A stretch of 44,189 nucleotides of DNA, from contig CAZUZS010000041.1 of assembly GCA_964624795.1 (NCBI GenBank), positions 1 to 44,189 of the forward strand. The letters run 5' to 3'. A program made the translations under genes and the position numbers. Below, piece after piece: positions 1 to 8,388 of the stretch. Source of the stretch: CAZUZS01 sp964624795. Its GTDB lineage: Bacteria > Calditrichota > Calditrichia > RBG-13-44-9. The notes beneath the pieces were generated by a model. That model made no database searches. It saw only the letters and a list, made by a program, of their open reading frames with translations, and was not told the origin of the DNA. Each line of letters starts with the position of its first letter. Within the stretch, counting starts at the first letter, position 1.

Positions 1-694
1 CATGCGATAAAGATTATAGGTGGAACTCTTCTATGCTTTCAATAATATTAGTTAAAAAAGATAAAATTGTTTCTCCACATTCCGCTATATCTACTCGTTT
101 TTCTGGCATGCATCTTGTGCTTTATCACAATTCATATAAGGAGAACTCTTATCATTGTCGATCTGTTCGACTTAACACATTAACACATGCAATATCGAGA
201 TCCATGCGAAAAGCACCTTTCGCAATATAGACTATCAAGTTTGCCAATTCTGATAAAATTCCGCTAAAATCATATGATCCCATTTAATAAAGACATCTCG
301 TAATAACAATTTGGTTCATCACATTATTGCATGCCTGCATCGACTTTAGAATAAAATTCTATATGCCTGTCCTCCAGAGTTCCGCTTATCAGAACACTAT
401 TGTCTATAAATATTCCACTCCTCAAAGCTAGGTTTTGCCTATAGCAGAGAATATGAGTTTCCGTGGAAAGGTAAAATATTTTTTGCAATATCGTATTCTC
501 ACAACCGGTAAACCGTGGCGGAGTGACATATTTTTTATAAACCACCAGGAATCGATTCTTGTAAAGAACTAATAATTTATATATAGCGATTCATAATTCT
601 ATATATTACTTTACTTCACCGGCTGAATTAGAGAGCGTTGCATCTTGCATGTATAATCAAGCCGGTAAAAGAATTAAATTTGCCAGGAGCATAA
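1..694. other. AT-rich stretch without a recognisable gene
   Basis: No open frame in this stretch looks like a known protein. The two best frames, a 65-codon one on the + strand (33-230) and a 73-codon one on the - strand (324-545), have no recognisable motif, no signal peptide and no convincing ribosome binding site. The stretch is clearly more AT-rich than the coding DNA to its right. It may be the eroded end of a neighbouring gene, or simply a long spacer before the tat genes. Confidence 0.4.
652..657 (+). promoter_or_regulatory. possible -10 box upstream of tatC
   Basis: A perfect TATAAT lies about 37 bases before the tatC start codon. No good -35 hexamer sits 16-18 bases upstream, so this is only a candidate. 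Confidence 0.3.
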
Positions 695-1477
695 ATGCGG
701 TCCAGATACAAAAAAAAATACCAACTCTCACCACTAATAGAGCACCTCGACGCTTTCAGATCCAGGATTATTCGCTCCGTTTTGGGAATTCTGGTGGGGC
801 TTGTAATTTGCCTCATTTTTTCAAAACCCTTGCTTAACGTTCTGCTTTGGCCCTCTACCCGTGCCAATGTCCCAATGGAACTGCAGGTATTGAAGGTACA
901 GGGGATGTTTCTGGTAACCCTGCAGATCGGGTTCTTCGGGGGAATTATCCTCAGCCTGCCATACATATTTTACCAGATTTGGATGCTCATCTCAACGGTT
1001 TTGGGTTGGCAGGAAAGACGATCATTCCCTGCCTTTGTTACCTCAGCCAGTTTACTCTTTCTTGCCGGGGTTGCATTTGCCTACATGTTGATTCTCCCGT
1101 TTGCGCTGGAATTTTTCCTGAAAATGGCACCACCTACAATCAAGACAAATATTTCGATAGATTTTTATATCGGATTTGCTATTCGCCTTATGGCTGTTTT
1201 CGGGTTGATTTTTCAGCTTCCCGTCATTAGTTATTTCTTGAGCAAAATTGGCGTGCTTACTCCGGAGCCCATGCAAAAATATAGAAGATATGCAATTGTT
1301 GTCATATTTGTGATTGCGGCGATTCTGACCCCACCTGATCCCTTCACCCAGATATTATTAGCGGTTCCACTAATTGTGTTGTATGAATTTTCTATTCTGC
1401 TCTCGAAAATTGTAAGGAAGGGCAAAAAACACGAGGAAGAACAACCTGATCTTTTGGTAAGTGAGGAGATTGAATAA
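695..1477 (+). CDS. tatC: Sec-independent protein translocase subunit TatC
   Basis: TatC is the multispanning core of the twin-arginine translocase; it recognises the RR signal peptide of folded proteins for export across the inner membrane. The 260-residue length is typical. The N-terminal family motif is visible as HLDAFRSRI (usually HLxELRxR), and the sequence has six hydrophobic segments. The conserved final third includes FQLPVISYFL, the KYRRYAIV stretch and AAILTPPDPFTQ before the last two helices. The tail after about residue 240 is charged and cytoplasmic. The ATG at 695 is preceded by AGGAG at good spacing. tatA lies 0.57 kb downstream on the same strand, separated by a small membrane protein gene. 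The Glu of the usual ELR motif is replaced by Ala-Phe, which is a tolerable variant. Confidence 0.95.
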   Translation: MRSRYKKKYQLSPLIEHLDAFRSRIIRSVLGILVGLVICLIFSKPLLNVLLWPSTRANVPMELQVLKVQGMFLVTLQIGFFGGIILSLPYIFYQIWMLISTVLGWQERRSFPAFVTSASLLFLAGVAFAYMLILPFALEFFLKMAPPTIKTNISIDFYIGFAIRLMAVFGLIFQLPVISYFLSKIGVLTPEPMQKYRRYAIVVIFVIAAILTPPDPFTQILLAVPLIVLYEFSILLSKIVRKGKKHEEEQPDLLVSEEIE

Positions 1478-1560
1478 AAAACGTCTAACGGAATTCCGAA
1501 TCCCCTTCCTCAGACGCGGATGTTGCGAGGATAGCTGCGAAATTCGGACTTCACCAGTTT

Positions 1561-1935
1561 ATGCAATGGAAATTTTGGACTGAATTAACCATGATCATCA
1601 GATTCATTTTGTTGGTAGTTATCGTAATCCTCGCCGTGTGGTTTCTTGGCAGGTATTTTAGTTTGTTGAAGAGAGAATTTCTCGGTCAGGTCCAGCAAAA
1701 AGGAGGTGGTGATGGCAAAATTCATGTTCTTGGAATTGACATTAGAAAACAGATAATAAAGCGGAATATTTCCATTGTTCTGATGTCTATGAGCGTTCTG
1801 AGCCTGTTTGTCTTTCTGTTTTTATATTTTTTGGGCTATCCTGAGACAATGCTGAAAAAATTGATGGTATCTTCGATCCTTGTCTTTATCATCTCATACT
1901 TTTGGTACTCCGGCTTCGCCGCATCGAAGGAGTGA
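1561..1935 (+). CDS. small membrane protein of unknown function between tatC and tatA
   Basis: I do not recognise this 124-residue protein. It has three hydrophobic segments, at about residues 11-27, 59-82 and 96-113. Between the first and second lies a basic and Gly-rich stretch (KREFLG, then QQKGGGDGK around residues 50-54). A second ATG at 1591 (residue 11) begins directly at the first hydrophobic segment and is an alternative start; neither start has a strong ribosome binding site. The position between tatC and tatA, all on the same strand, suggests co-expression, but the gaps of about 80 and 107 bases are large enough for independent promoters. A role in Tat export is only guilt by association. 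That it is a real gene is supported by its membrane-protein composition. Confidence 0.6.
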   Translation: MQWKFWTELTMIIRFILLVVIVILAVWFLGRYFSLLKREFLGQVQQKGGGDGKIHVLGIDIRKQIIKRNISIVLMSMSVLSLFVFLFLYFLGYPETMLKKLMVSSILVFIISYFWYSGFAASKE

Positions 1936-2042
1936 ATGCCAAACAAAAAGTCACTTAATTAAATGTCATGAATCCGTTCAGAACAAATCACAGGCAGTAA
2001 GCAAAATTCTTGGAAAATCATATTTGCAGGAAGGAGTAAATT

Positions 2043-2249
2043 ATGTTTGGATTAGGTCCGCCTGAATTACTGATAATCTTTCTGATTATACTGGTTCTCT
2101 TCGGTGCCAAAAAGCTACCGGAGCTGGCGCGCTCACTGGGAAGTTCCATGAAGGAATTCAAGAATGCCACCAACAATAAGGAAAAGGAAGATCAAAAGCA
2201 GACCGCTCCGCCGGAGGATCAGGATACAGAGCCGAAAAACCAGGGTTGA
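2043..2249 (+). CDS. tatA: Sec-independent translocase subunit TatA/TatE
   Basis: TatA assembles around TatBC and forms or weakens the membrane passage for folded substrates. The 68-residue protein has the standard plan: a short periplasmic N-terminus (MFGLGPPEL), one transmembrane helix at about residues 8-21, the FG hinge and amphipathic helix (FGAKKLPELARSLGSSMKEF), then a highly charged, Gln/Glu/Pro-rich tail. The helix contains no polar residue typical of TatB, so I call TatA. A strong AAGGAGT lies 7 bases before the ATG. No separate tatB is visible in the window, which fits a minimal TatAC system or a tatB elsewhere. Confidence 0.93.
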   Translation: MFGLGPPELLIIFLIILVLFGAKKLPELARSLGSSMKEFKNATNNKEKEDQKQTAPPEDQDTEPKNQG

Positions 2250-2466
2250 TTAATTCACAATCGCTCACATTGCCGCCGGAAGTTTGTTTCAGGAGGAGGA
2301 TCGGCAGCAAGCTGTATCAGCTATCTTGCGACGCTTTTGTGCTTCATATTTAAAGAGGCATTTAAAATAGAAAGCAAATAGCAGCACGGGAATGCCGCCT
2401 TGCGATTCAATCAATGCCGGTCCTTATATCCGGGAAATTTTGGATATTCAGACGACGATATGGAGC

Positions 2467-4236
2467 TTATTTTTTGGCGCCTTTTCCCACCACGCGGTAG
2501 TTGAATTCGTATGAAAGCACTTTATCCCAATCCCGCGCGCCCATCATCCGGCTTCTTGTGCCATCTACAGGCCCAACCGGTTTCCCGTAGGAATAGAACC
2601 AGTTTACAATCGGGCTGCCGGAATAATTGAGTGTAAACCAGTATTCCCCGGGACTGAGAATCAAGCCGTTCGATGACAGGTCGAAATCTACCCAATCGTA
2701 GCCCGTTTGATTACTGATATTCCTGGTCCCCAATTTTTTGCTGGCAGCGGCCGCAGCACCGGGTTTGCCATTCTCGTCCTCACTCAATTCCACCCATAAC
2801 AAACCGTTTCCGCCAAAATTATGCAGTGCAAGCCCAAGTTTGGTCAGCAGCACCGGCTCTTGCAGAACAAATTTTTGGGCATATTGTTCACGACCGGTTA
2901 CGTACTCGGCAGTCTCGACCATGAAATTTCGTTTAAGCTCATTATTCCGTGCGGCATTGTCCTGGCCGCTTAAACGGGCATATAAAAAATCGAACCGTCG
3001 GGGAAATTCAAGATTGCCGTATTCGAATGGGGCATTGTAGGTCAATTTCGTAAAATCGACCTCCGGTCTGGGGCTGGCAGCAGGGTGGTGCTCGGGCTCC
3101 GGCTCGGCTTCGGGGGCAGGCTCGGGCTTGCTCGCAGGTTCAGGTTGGGGCTTCTCCGGCAGTTCGGTTGCTGCCAGAACCGGAATCACCGGCTGGAGCG
3201 CCGGCGTCAGCAACAATTTCCGCGGGCCTTTCAGCGTTTTCTGACTCAACAGGCTAACATTGTCCGTGACAAATTGCGATTCGATTGCCTCTTCCAGCTT
3301 TGGCGTCAGCTCTTCGCTGCCGCGGCTCTGGCTCCACCGTACTAGACCGTCCTGCACGGTTTCCTCATTATCCAGCCCAACTTCTATTCGCAAATAACGG
3401 TTGCTGACAAAAAATTCGGTTTGCTGAGGATCGAACGGCAGCCAGCCCAGGTCCGGGAAATATGCTTCGATCCAGGAATGACGGCCTTGCGCCATTTCGA
3501 AGCTGTACTCCGAATTTCCCACCTCGATATCATACGCCTTTTTAAGCGTAATTCCATTCACAATTCGGGTCGGAATACCCACTGCTCGCGCAAGCGCCGC
3601 AGCCAGGTGTGAATAATTCTGGCAGTTACCTTTTCCGGTGTTGAATGCATAAAGCGCATCGTACTGCTCGGGAACCAATACATACCGCATCTGATCTACC
3701 ACATAATGTAAGATTGCCTGCACTGCCTGCAATTCGGTAGTAGCCTCTGCTGTTAGCTGGTGAGCTTTTTTCTGGATTTCAGCATTCCCGGATTGCACCT
3801 GGTTAGTCGCTTGAAGATAAACTTTTACTTCCGCCGGAATGTCGGCGAGAGGGAAGGGTACCCGGCTATTCAACTGCGTCAACTGAACCTTATTGTCCGC
3901 TTTGAGAGATATTACCGCCTGAATATTTTTTTCAGGAGCATCCCAATAAAACTTTTTCACAACATTTCCGCGGTCGTCCTTTGCCTCCTCCTGCTCGCGG
4001 GGCAGGGGATTAAAATCAAATTTAAGGTCCGACACTGTCTGCGAGTAAGTCGATGATTTAAAATTGCCGGGAACCACAAAACTGACCATCAGAACATCAA
4101 TACCGTCAAATGGCACAATGGACTGCTCCAACTTGTATTGAATCACCGATTCCTGGTTTCCGGTAAGCACCAATTCCTGCGCTAAGACTGTCGAGAAAGT
4201 CATAATAACACTCAACATCAGAAACGCTTTTTTCAT
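2467..4236 (-). CDS. exported transglutaminase-like (papain-fold) protein
   Basis: A 589-residue exported protein. Residues 1-19 form a signal peptide ending in TVLAQ. A beta-rich N-terminal region (about 20-160) is followed by a transglutaminase-like core. In it the catalytic triad can be placed at Cys205 (GKGNCQNYSHLAAALARA), His253 (GRHSWIEAYF) and Asp269 (GWLPFDP). Around residues 360-390 runs a Pro/Glu/Ala-rich linker of PEP/AEPEP type, followed by a C-terminal beta-rich domain with a GEYWFTLNYSGSP stretch. Such proteins act in the periplasm or outer membrane as proteases, peptide cyclases or cross-linkers; the actual substrate cannot be told. It is divergent from thiI with 344 bases between. 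The start ATG is followed immediately by the KK and hydrophobic core of the signal peptide, so the start is secure. Confidence 0.8.
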   Translation of the reverse strand: MKKAFLMLSVIMTFSTVLAQELVLTGNQESVIQYKLEQSIVPFDGIDVLMVSFVVPGNFKSSTYSQTVSDLKFDFNPLPREQEEAKDDRGNVVKKFYWDAPEKNIQAVISLKADNKVQLTQLNSRVPFPLADIPAEVKVYLQATNQVQSGNAEIQKKAHQLTAEATTELQAVQAILHYVVDQMRYVLVPEQYDALYAFNTGKGNCQNYSHLAAALARAVGIPTRIVNGITLKKAYDIEVGNSEYSFEMAQGRHSWIEAYFPDLGWLPFDPQQTEFFVSNRYLRIEVGLDNEETVQDGLVRWSQSRGSEELTPKLEEAIESQFVTDNVSLLSQKTLKGPRKLLLTPALQPVIPVLAATELPEKPQPEPASKPEPAPEAEPEPEHHPAASPRPEVDFTKLTYNAPFEYGNLEFPRRFDFLYARLSGQDNAARNNELKRNFMVETAEYVTGREQYAQKFVLQEPVLLTKLGLALHNFGGNGLLWVELSEDENGKPGAAAAASKKLGTRNISNQTGYDWVDFDLSSNGLILSPGEYWFTLNYSGSPIVNWFYSYGKPVGPVDGTRSRMMGARDWDKVLSYEFNYRVVGKGAKK

Positions 4237-4580
4237 TTGTCAGCCCCTTGAATAGTTTGAAATGAATTTAATAACAATTGAAGAAAAACAGCTAATATTT
4301 ATTATCTCATCGCGGACACCCGGTTTGCCTTGCCCTTTTCCGGAGAAAACACGATGTAAAATAGAACAATTCTTAACTTCCCGATATGATGGAGAGCAAA
4401 ACCGGCAAAATATGATTTTAACATTTTCCGGGAAATCTGCCCCGGTTCCGGCTGTCTTGTGCTTGCAGGCAGAAAGTGAACCCGGACTTCCGTAGAGATA
4501 ACTTTTCATTTGTCTCAACATGAAACTTCTAAAATTCCTTTTCCTTGCCTTGATTTCATCATTTTCGTAGAATTTGGGCC
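4237..4580. other. divergent intergenic region
   Basis: This 344-base spacer separates the transglutaminase-like gene (leftward) from thiI (rightward) and must hold both promoters. I see no convincing hexamer pair, hairpin or short gene in it. Frames on the minus strand that run from here into thiI are shadows of that gene. Confidence 0.4.
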
Positions 4581-5822
4581 ATGAATAGACTTTACCAAAC
4601 CCCATCCGGGCTCCCGTTGCCTCCGTCAGCACGCTATTGCGCTGTTGTCCATTATGCAGAAGTCGGGCTAAAAGGTGGAAATCGTGGCCAGTTTGAGAAC
4701 CAGTTGCGAAGGAACATCCTGCGAGCCCTTTCGGATACGACAGTTGGTTCGGTGCAACGATATTTCGGGCGGCTGATGGTATTTTTCCCAAAGCAGTTTG
4801 ACTGGCCTGCCATTTGCGAACGGTTGAGCCGGGTCTTTGGCATTGCATACTTTTCGCTGGGAATCCTGACCGATCAGAATTTGGACAACATCATCGCGGC
4901 AGCGCTTGCCCAGGTCTCGGAATACCAATTCAACACTTTCCGCGTTACCGCCAGGAGATCGCAAAAGGATTTTGCTCTCACCTCACAGGAAATCAATATT
5001 CGAGTTGGTGCGGCAATTCAGGAGAAGACCGGAACAGCAGTGAATCTTGACAATCCGGAACTGGAATGCCGGGTAGAGATATTCAATTTAAACGCCGCGG
5101 TTTATGTGGAAAAGCTGCCCGGTCAGGGTGGGCTTCCTACGGGCGTCAGTGAAAAAGCCGTCTCTCTGCTCTCTTCCGGCATTGACTCCCCGGTAGCCTC
5201 GTGGAAAATCATGAGGCGCGGTGTTCGGCTTACCTTTGTCCATTTTCACAGTATGCCCGCTACTTCTCCGGCATCAATTGAAAATGCTAAGAGTCTGGTT
5301 CAGCTTTTAACAACCTACCAATATGAGGCTCGACTCTACCTGGTGCCGTTTCTGGCCGTTCAACAGAAAATTATGGTAGAATCCGTACCCGATTACCGGG
5401 TGCTGCTTTACCGCCGTAGCATGTTCCAAATGGCTGAAATGATCGCTAAACGGGAGAAGGCCACTGCGCTGGTAAGCGGCGAGAGCGTGGGGCAGGTGGC
5501 ATCGCAAACATTGAGCAATATTCGGGTTGTAAACGAGGCAACTGAGTTACCTGTGCTGCGTCCCCTTGCCGGCGATGATAAAAAGGATATTATTGAAATA
5601 GCAAAAGAGATCGGGACATTCACAATTTCTTCCCAGCCTTACCAGGATTGTTGCTCATTGTATGTTCCAAGACATCCTGAAACCCGGGCAAATCCCGAAA
5701 AAATTCGCGCGGCTGAATCCGTTCTCAATTTGCAAAAGCTACTCACCGACGCGGTAAACAAAGCTGAAATCGTCAAGTTTCGTCATCCGCAGGGCCAAAG
5801 CAATAAAAACGATCTCCAATAG
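4581..5822 (+). CDS. thiI: tRNA 4-thiouridine synthase ThiI (no rhodanese domain)
   Basis: ThiI adenylates and thiolates U8 of tRNA and in some bacteria supplies sulfur for thiamine. The 413-residue protein starts with the ferredoxin-like region (AEVGLKGGNRGQFE at about 26-39), followed by the THUMP domain. The PP-loop SSGIDSPVA is at 198-206, GESVGQVASQT is near 300-310, and the conserved PYQDCCSLYVPRHPETR is at about 353-369. Cys357/358 of this motif corresponds to the conserved catalytic Cys of the AANH domain. The protein ends about 40 residues later, so the C-terminal rhodanese domain found in E. coli ThiI is absent, as in many Gram-positive and FCB enzymes. A cysteine desulfurase or another sulfur carrier must then deliver the persulfide. 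An exported thioredoxin-like gene follows after 80 bases, but it is predicted periplasmic and so an unlikely partner. Confidence 0.93.
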   Translation: MNRLYQTPSGLPLPPSARYCAVVHYAEVGLKGGNRGQFENQLRRNILRALSDTTVGSVQRYFGRLMVFFPKQFDWPAICERLSRVFGIAYFSLGILTDQNLDNIIAAALAQVSEYQFNTFRVTARRSQKDFALTSQEINIRVGAAIQEKTGTAVNLDNPELECRVEIFNLNAAVYVEKLPGQGGLPTGVSEKAVSLLSSGIDSPVASWKIMRRGVRLTFVHFHSMPATSPASIENAKSLVQLLTTYQYEARLYLVPFLAVQQKIMVESVPDYRVLLYRRSMFQMAEMIAKREKATALVSGESVGQVASQTLSNIRVVNEATELPVLRPLAGDDKKDIIEIAKEIGTFTISSQPYQDCCSLYVPRHPETRANPEKIRAAESVLNLQKLLTDAVNKAEIVKFRHPQGQSNKNDLQ

Positions 5823-5902
5823 TAAGCTCGTGTTTCGGAGCTGCCAACCGCTGGTTATATTTTTCCGTTTCTTTATTTCCAGAAATGTAAGAAGGTAGAA
5901 AA

Positions 5903-6424
5903 ATGAAGATCAAAATTTCAGGTAATATATTGTTACTCGGCCTTTGCCTGTTTGCCATGATATTAATACCGGCAACAGCATTCGGAGGCGAAAACAATGA
6001 GCCGGGCCCTTACGACCCATCGACTGATGTGCACGCTGCAATTCAGACTGCAATCCGGAATGCAGAACCCAACCACCAGCATATTTTGCTTATCTTTGGC
6101 GCAAACTGGTGCCCTTGGTGCAGGGCGCTGGACTATTTGTTGGAAACTAACGAGGCGATAAAAACCTGCCTGGCAGAAAAATACCAGACGGTTTTGGTGG
6201 ATGTTGGCCGTAAGAACGACAATATGGATATTGATTCTCTTTACGGAGATCCGGTAAAATTCGGCTTGCCGGTTTTGGTCGTCCTGGATGAGGCAGGACA
6301 ACAAATAACCACGCAAGAGACTGGTTCACTTGAGTCAAAAGACATTGACACGAAAGGACACGATCCCAAGAAGGTTATTGCATTTTTAAAAAAATGGGCA
6401 CATCCTGCGGTGGGTGAAAAATAA
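5903..6424 (+). CDS. exported thioredoxin-fold protein with CPWC motif
   Basis: A 173-residue protein with an N-terminal signal peptide (hydrophobic core at about residues 8-27, cleavage near TAFGG). It is followed by a thioredoxin-like domain carrying the active-site motif WCPWC at 69-73 inside FGANWCPWCRALDYLL. A later cis-Pro stretch reads FGLPVLVVLDEAG. It resembles the thioredoxin_7/DsbD-gamma-like periplasmic proteins that reduce or isomerise disulfides or deliver electrons to cytochrome maturation. The CPWC dipeptide is unusual compared with CGPC (thioredoxin) and CPHC (DsbA), so the redox role cannot be predicted. The ATG at 5903 is preceded by GAAGGTAGAAAA, a plausible ribosome binding site. 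Probably a separate unit from thiI or read through from it. Confidence 0.8.
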   Translation: MKIKISGNILLLGLCLFAMILIPATAFGGENNEPGPYDPSTDVHAAIQTAIRNAEPNHQHILLIFGANWCPWCRALDYLLETNEAIKTCLAEKYQTVLVDVGRKNDNMDIDSLYGDPVKFGLPVLVVLDEAGQQITTQETGSLESKDIDTKGHDPKKVIAFLKKWAHPAVGEK

Positions 6425-6881
6425 AGCAGGGATGCTGCTTACAACTCAAATGAGGAGGCACTCAACACGGGAGGAAAACCCGCGAATTGATTGTATCTGC
6501 AACATCCCTACAGATATAATTACAATCTATTTAAGCCTGAGTTCCACATATTTAAAATCTCCGAATTCCTCGAATTCCTTACTATCCTACGGGATTTATC
6601 AGCACATCGTTGCGAAAAAAAATGCACTGCTTCCCCGGTAGTGCACAAATCAATCTATGTTAAAAAGGAAATCTGTGTTAAAGCATCGCCGATTCCCATG
6701 AGACAAAGCCATTGGTGATTTTGTAGGTTAAACATGGAGATGACTGGATCAGCAATGCCCACAAAGCGATCTAACTTTCAAAGTAACTTGTATTTATAAG
6801 AAGGGACTGTGGCGGGAAATAGCAATTTGAGATTTCTTATCTCCGGAAAAACAGTGGCGCCTATCTGCCACCAAAAAGCGG
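6425..6881. other. 457-base stretch without a supported gene
   Basis: This lies between two converging genes. Short open frames exist on the + strand, but they overlap one another and show no protein-like composition. A small hairpin AAGCAG...CTGCTT lies just after the thioredoxin-like stop codon, but it has no T-run, so I do not call a terminator. Confidence 0.4.
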
Positions 6882-7235
6882 TTAGTAAAGATTATCTTTC
6901 TCAAATTGCTCGCAGGTGTCGTCCAGACTGATCTCAATATTGCGAATCTGGCACTTGTAATAAAAATCCTCAACCTCTCCTTTGTTTTCACTCATGTGAA
7001 TGAAAGAAAGGCGATTTTTGCAGAACTGACAGGTTTTGGGTACAGTGGATTTCTTTTTTGTCGCCGTAGTAATGCCAACACGATAAAAGAAGCGTGAAAT
7101 ACTTTCTATATAAAAGGAAATCTGCTGTAGAATTATCTTTATTCGCAACAAAATCAGTGCTTGAAATACTATCAGGGCAATGACTATCCCAATCAAAGCC
7201 CCCGTGGTAACCGGACTGTTAAAAAACTCACTCAT
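6882..7235 (-). CDS. small membrane-anchored protein with possible zinc-binding cysteines
   Basis: I do not recognise the family. The likely start is the ATG at 7235 (MSEFFNSPVT), preceded by GAGGGG at 7 bases; an open frame extends upstream to 7322, but the added residues look like non-coding DNA. The 117-residue product has one transmembrane helix at about residues 10-32, an amphipathic or coiled stretch after it, and a soluble C-terminal part. That part has a CxxC pair (TCQFCKNRL) and two further cysteines (YYKCQIRN and DTCEQF), which would fit a small treble-clef or ribbon zinc site. The product is presumably anchored in the inner membrane with the cysteine-rich part in the cytoplasm. There is no close operon partner. 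Confidence 0.6.
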   Translation of the reverse strand: MSEFFNSPVTTGALIGIVIALIVFQALILLRIKIILQQISFYIESISRFFYRVGITTATKKKSTVPKTCQFCKNRLSFIHMSENKGEVEDFYYKCQIRNIEISLDDTCEQFEKDNLY

Positions 7236-7430
7236 TATCCCCTCATCCTGTTTATTCTGTATACCGCGAAAAATCCTGCCGGTTCTCTTTTCGTAACACT
7301 CTTTATTTTCGTCCCGGAGCAATAAAAGTTAAGACAGATTATCAGATAAAATTACCCCGATCCCTGTTATCCCCACGCCGAAAGAAAATGATTGTTCCAA
7401 AGAATTTTTCCGGAAAGCCCCAGCACTCAG

Positions 7431-8198
7431 TCATTTGAAGAAGGGAAGCATAAAGCCGGTACCAAGAGTGAAATAGAATCCCGTGAAATCATAGACCGCA
7501 TCGGTAACATAGTTATTCTCAATAGTTTTTCGCACCACGTTATCCACATCCTCATCAACACGCAATTGGCCATCCATTTGCTGCAGATTTGCAAATCGGA
7601 TCCCTGCTTCTCCGCTGAGAAAAAGCCAGGTGGACAGCCTCACAGTCGCCCCTCCGCAGATGTGGGCGGTGAGCGCATTTGATGAAAAATCAGCACTGTT
7701 GTTTACCCGGTTGTCCTTGTCGTTAAATTTCAGATTGGATTGAAACCACCCCAGGCCAAGACCAAATCCGCCGCCCAGGTATGTATTTACTCTTTTCCAG
7801 GAACTATAATTAATATAATAATGCAGTCCGACACTGATCTCAAATAACTCTATCTGGCGGTCCGTATGGTAAGTGAATGGCGAAGCAGATACAGTTGTGG
7901 TGTTATTGGCCGTGTTTTTTTCCCTGAAATAAGAGGTATTAAGATTAAAAAAATAGTTCTCTTCCATATGATACTCGATCTGCGCTCCCCACGTATAATC
8001 ACCTTTGAAAGCATCCGGGAAGGAAAGTGGCTGCCCGGTTATCCGGCGCAGATTTTCTATTCGTACTTTGGTATCGTTGTTGGCATCGGCCATTCTTACC
8101 GTAGTGTATCCAAAATACGGCTTTATCGTGAAATTTTGTGCGCGTAAGTGAATCCCCCAAAAAATGATCAGAGCAGATATGATGACAGTTTTTCGCAT
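7431..8198 (-). CDS. outer-membrane beta-barrel protein (OmpA/OprF-like barrel fold)
   Basis: A 255-residue exported protein. A signal peptide occupies residues 1-20 (cleavage near HLRAQ). The rest is a series of alternating polar and hydrophobic strands rich in Tyr, Phe, Gly and Asn, such as FTIKPYFGYTTVRM, YFFNLNTSYF, VNTYLGGGFGLGLGWF and FYFTLGTGFMLPFF. This is the pattern of an 8- to 10-stranded outer-membrane barrel. No periplasmic peptidoglycan-binding domain follows. The function is unknown; similar orphan barrels are common in FCB bacteria and may be structural or small porins. An AGGA-type ribosome binding site lies in front of the ATG at 8198. The gap of about 190 bases to the GWxTD gene upstream makes co-transcription uncertain. 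Confidence 0.75.
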   Translation of the reverse strand: MRKTVIISALIIFWGIHLRAQNFTIKPYFGYTTVRMADANNDTKVRIENLRRITGQPLSFPDAFKGDYTWGAQIEYHMEENYFFNLNTSYFREKNTANNTTTVSASPFTYHTDRQIELFEISVGLHYYINYSSWKRVNTYLGGGFGLGLGWFQSNLKFNDKDNRVNNSADFSSNALTAHICGGATVRLSTWLFLSGEAGIRFANLQQMDGQLRVDEDVDNVVRKTIENNYVTDAVYDFTGFYFTLGTGFMLPFFK

Positions 8199-8388
8199 GG
8201 CCTGTTCCTGATTTCTTTTATTCGCTCCGCTTATCTACAACCGACATGAGCATCGAAGAATGGCTGTCTTGATTCTTTCACGCAAGCCGGAATAACGTTT
8301 TAATGAGACACCTCAAAATCCCGAATAGAGACATAAAAAGATTACAGCCGGGTTCTCCCGCAGAAACCGCGAAGCAAATTCGGATCGG

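Noticed and set aside
1..694. A CRISPR array or phage remnant at the left end.
   Set aside because: No regularly spaced repeat and no phage-like protein is visible; the stretch is only AT-rich.
4240..4848. A 202-codon minus-strand frame over the thiI start.
   Set aside because: It is antisense to the conserved THUMP region of thiI and shows no motif of its own.
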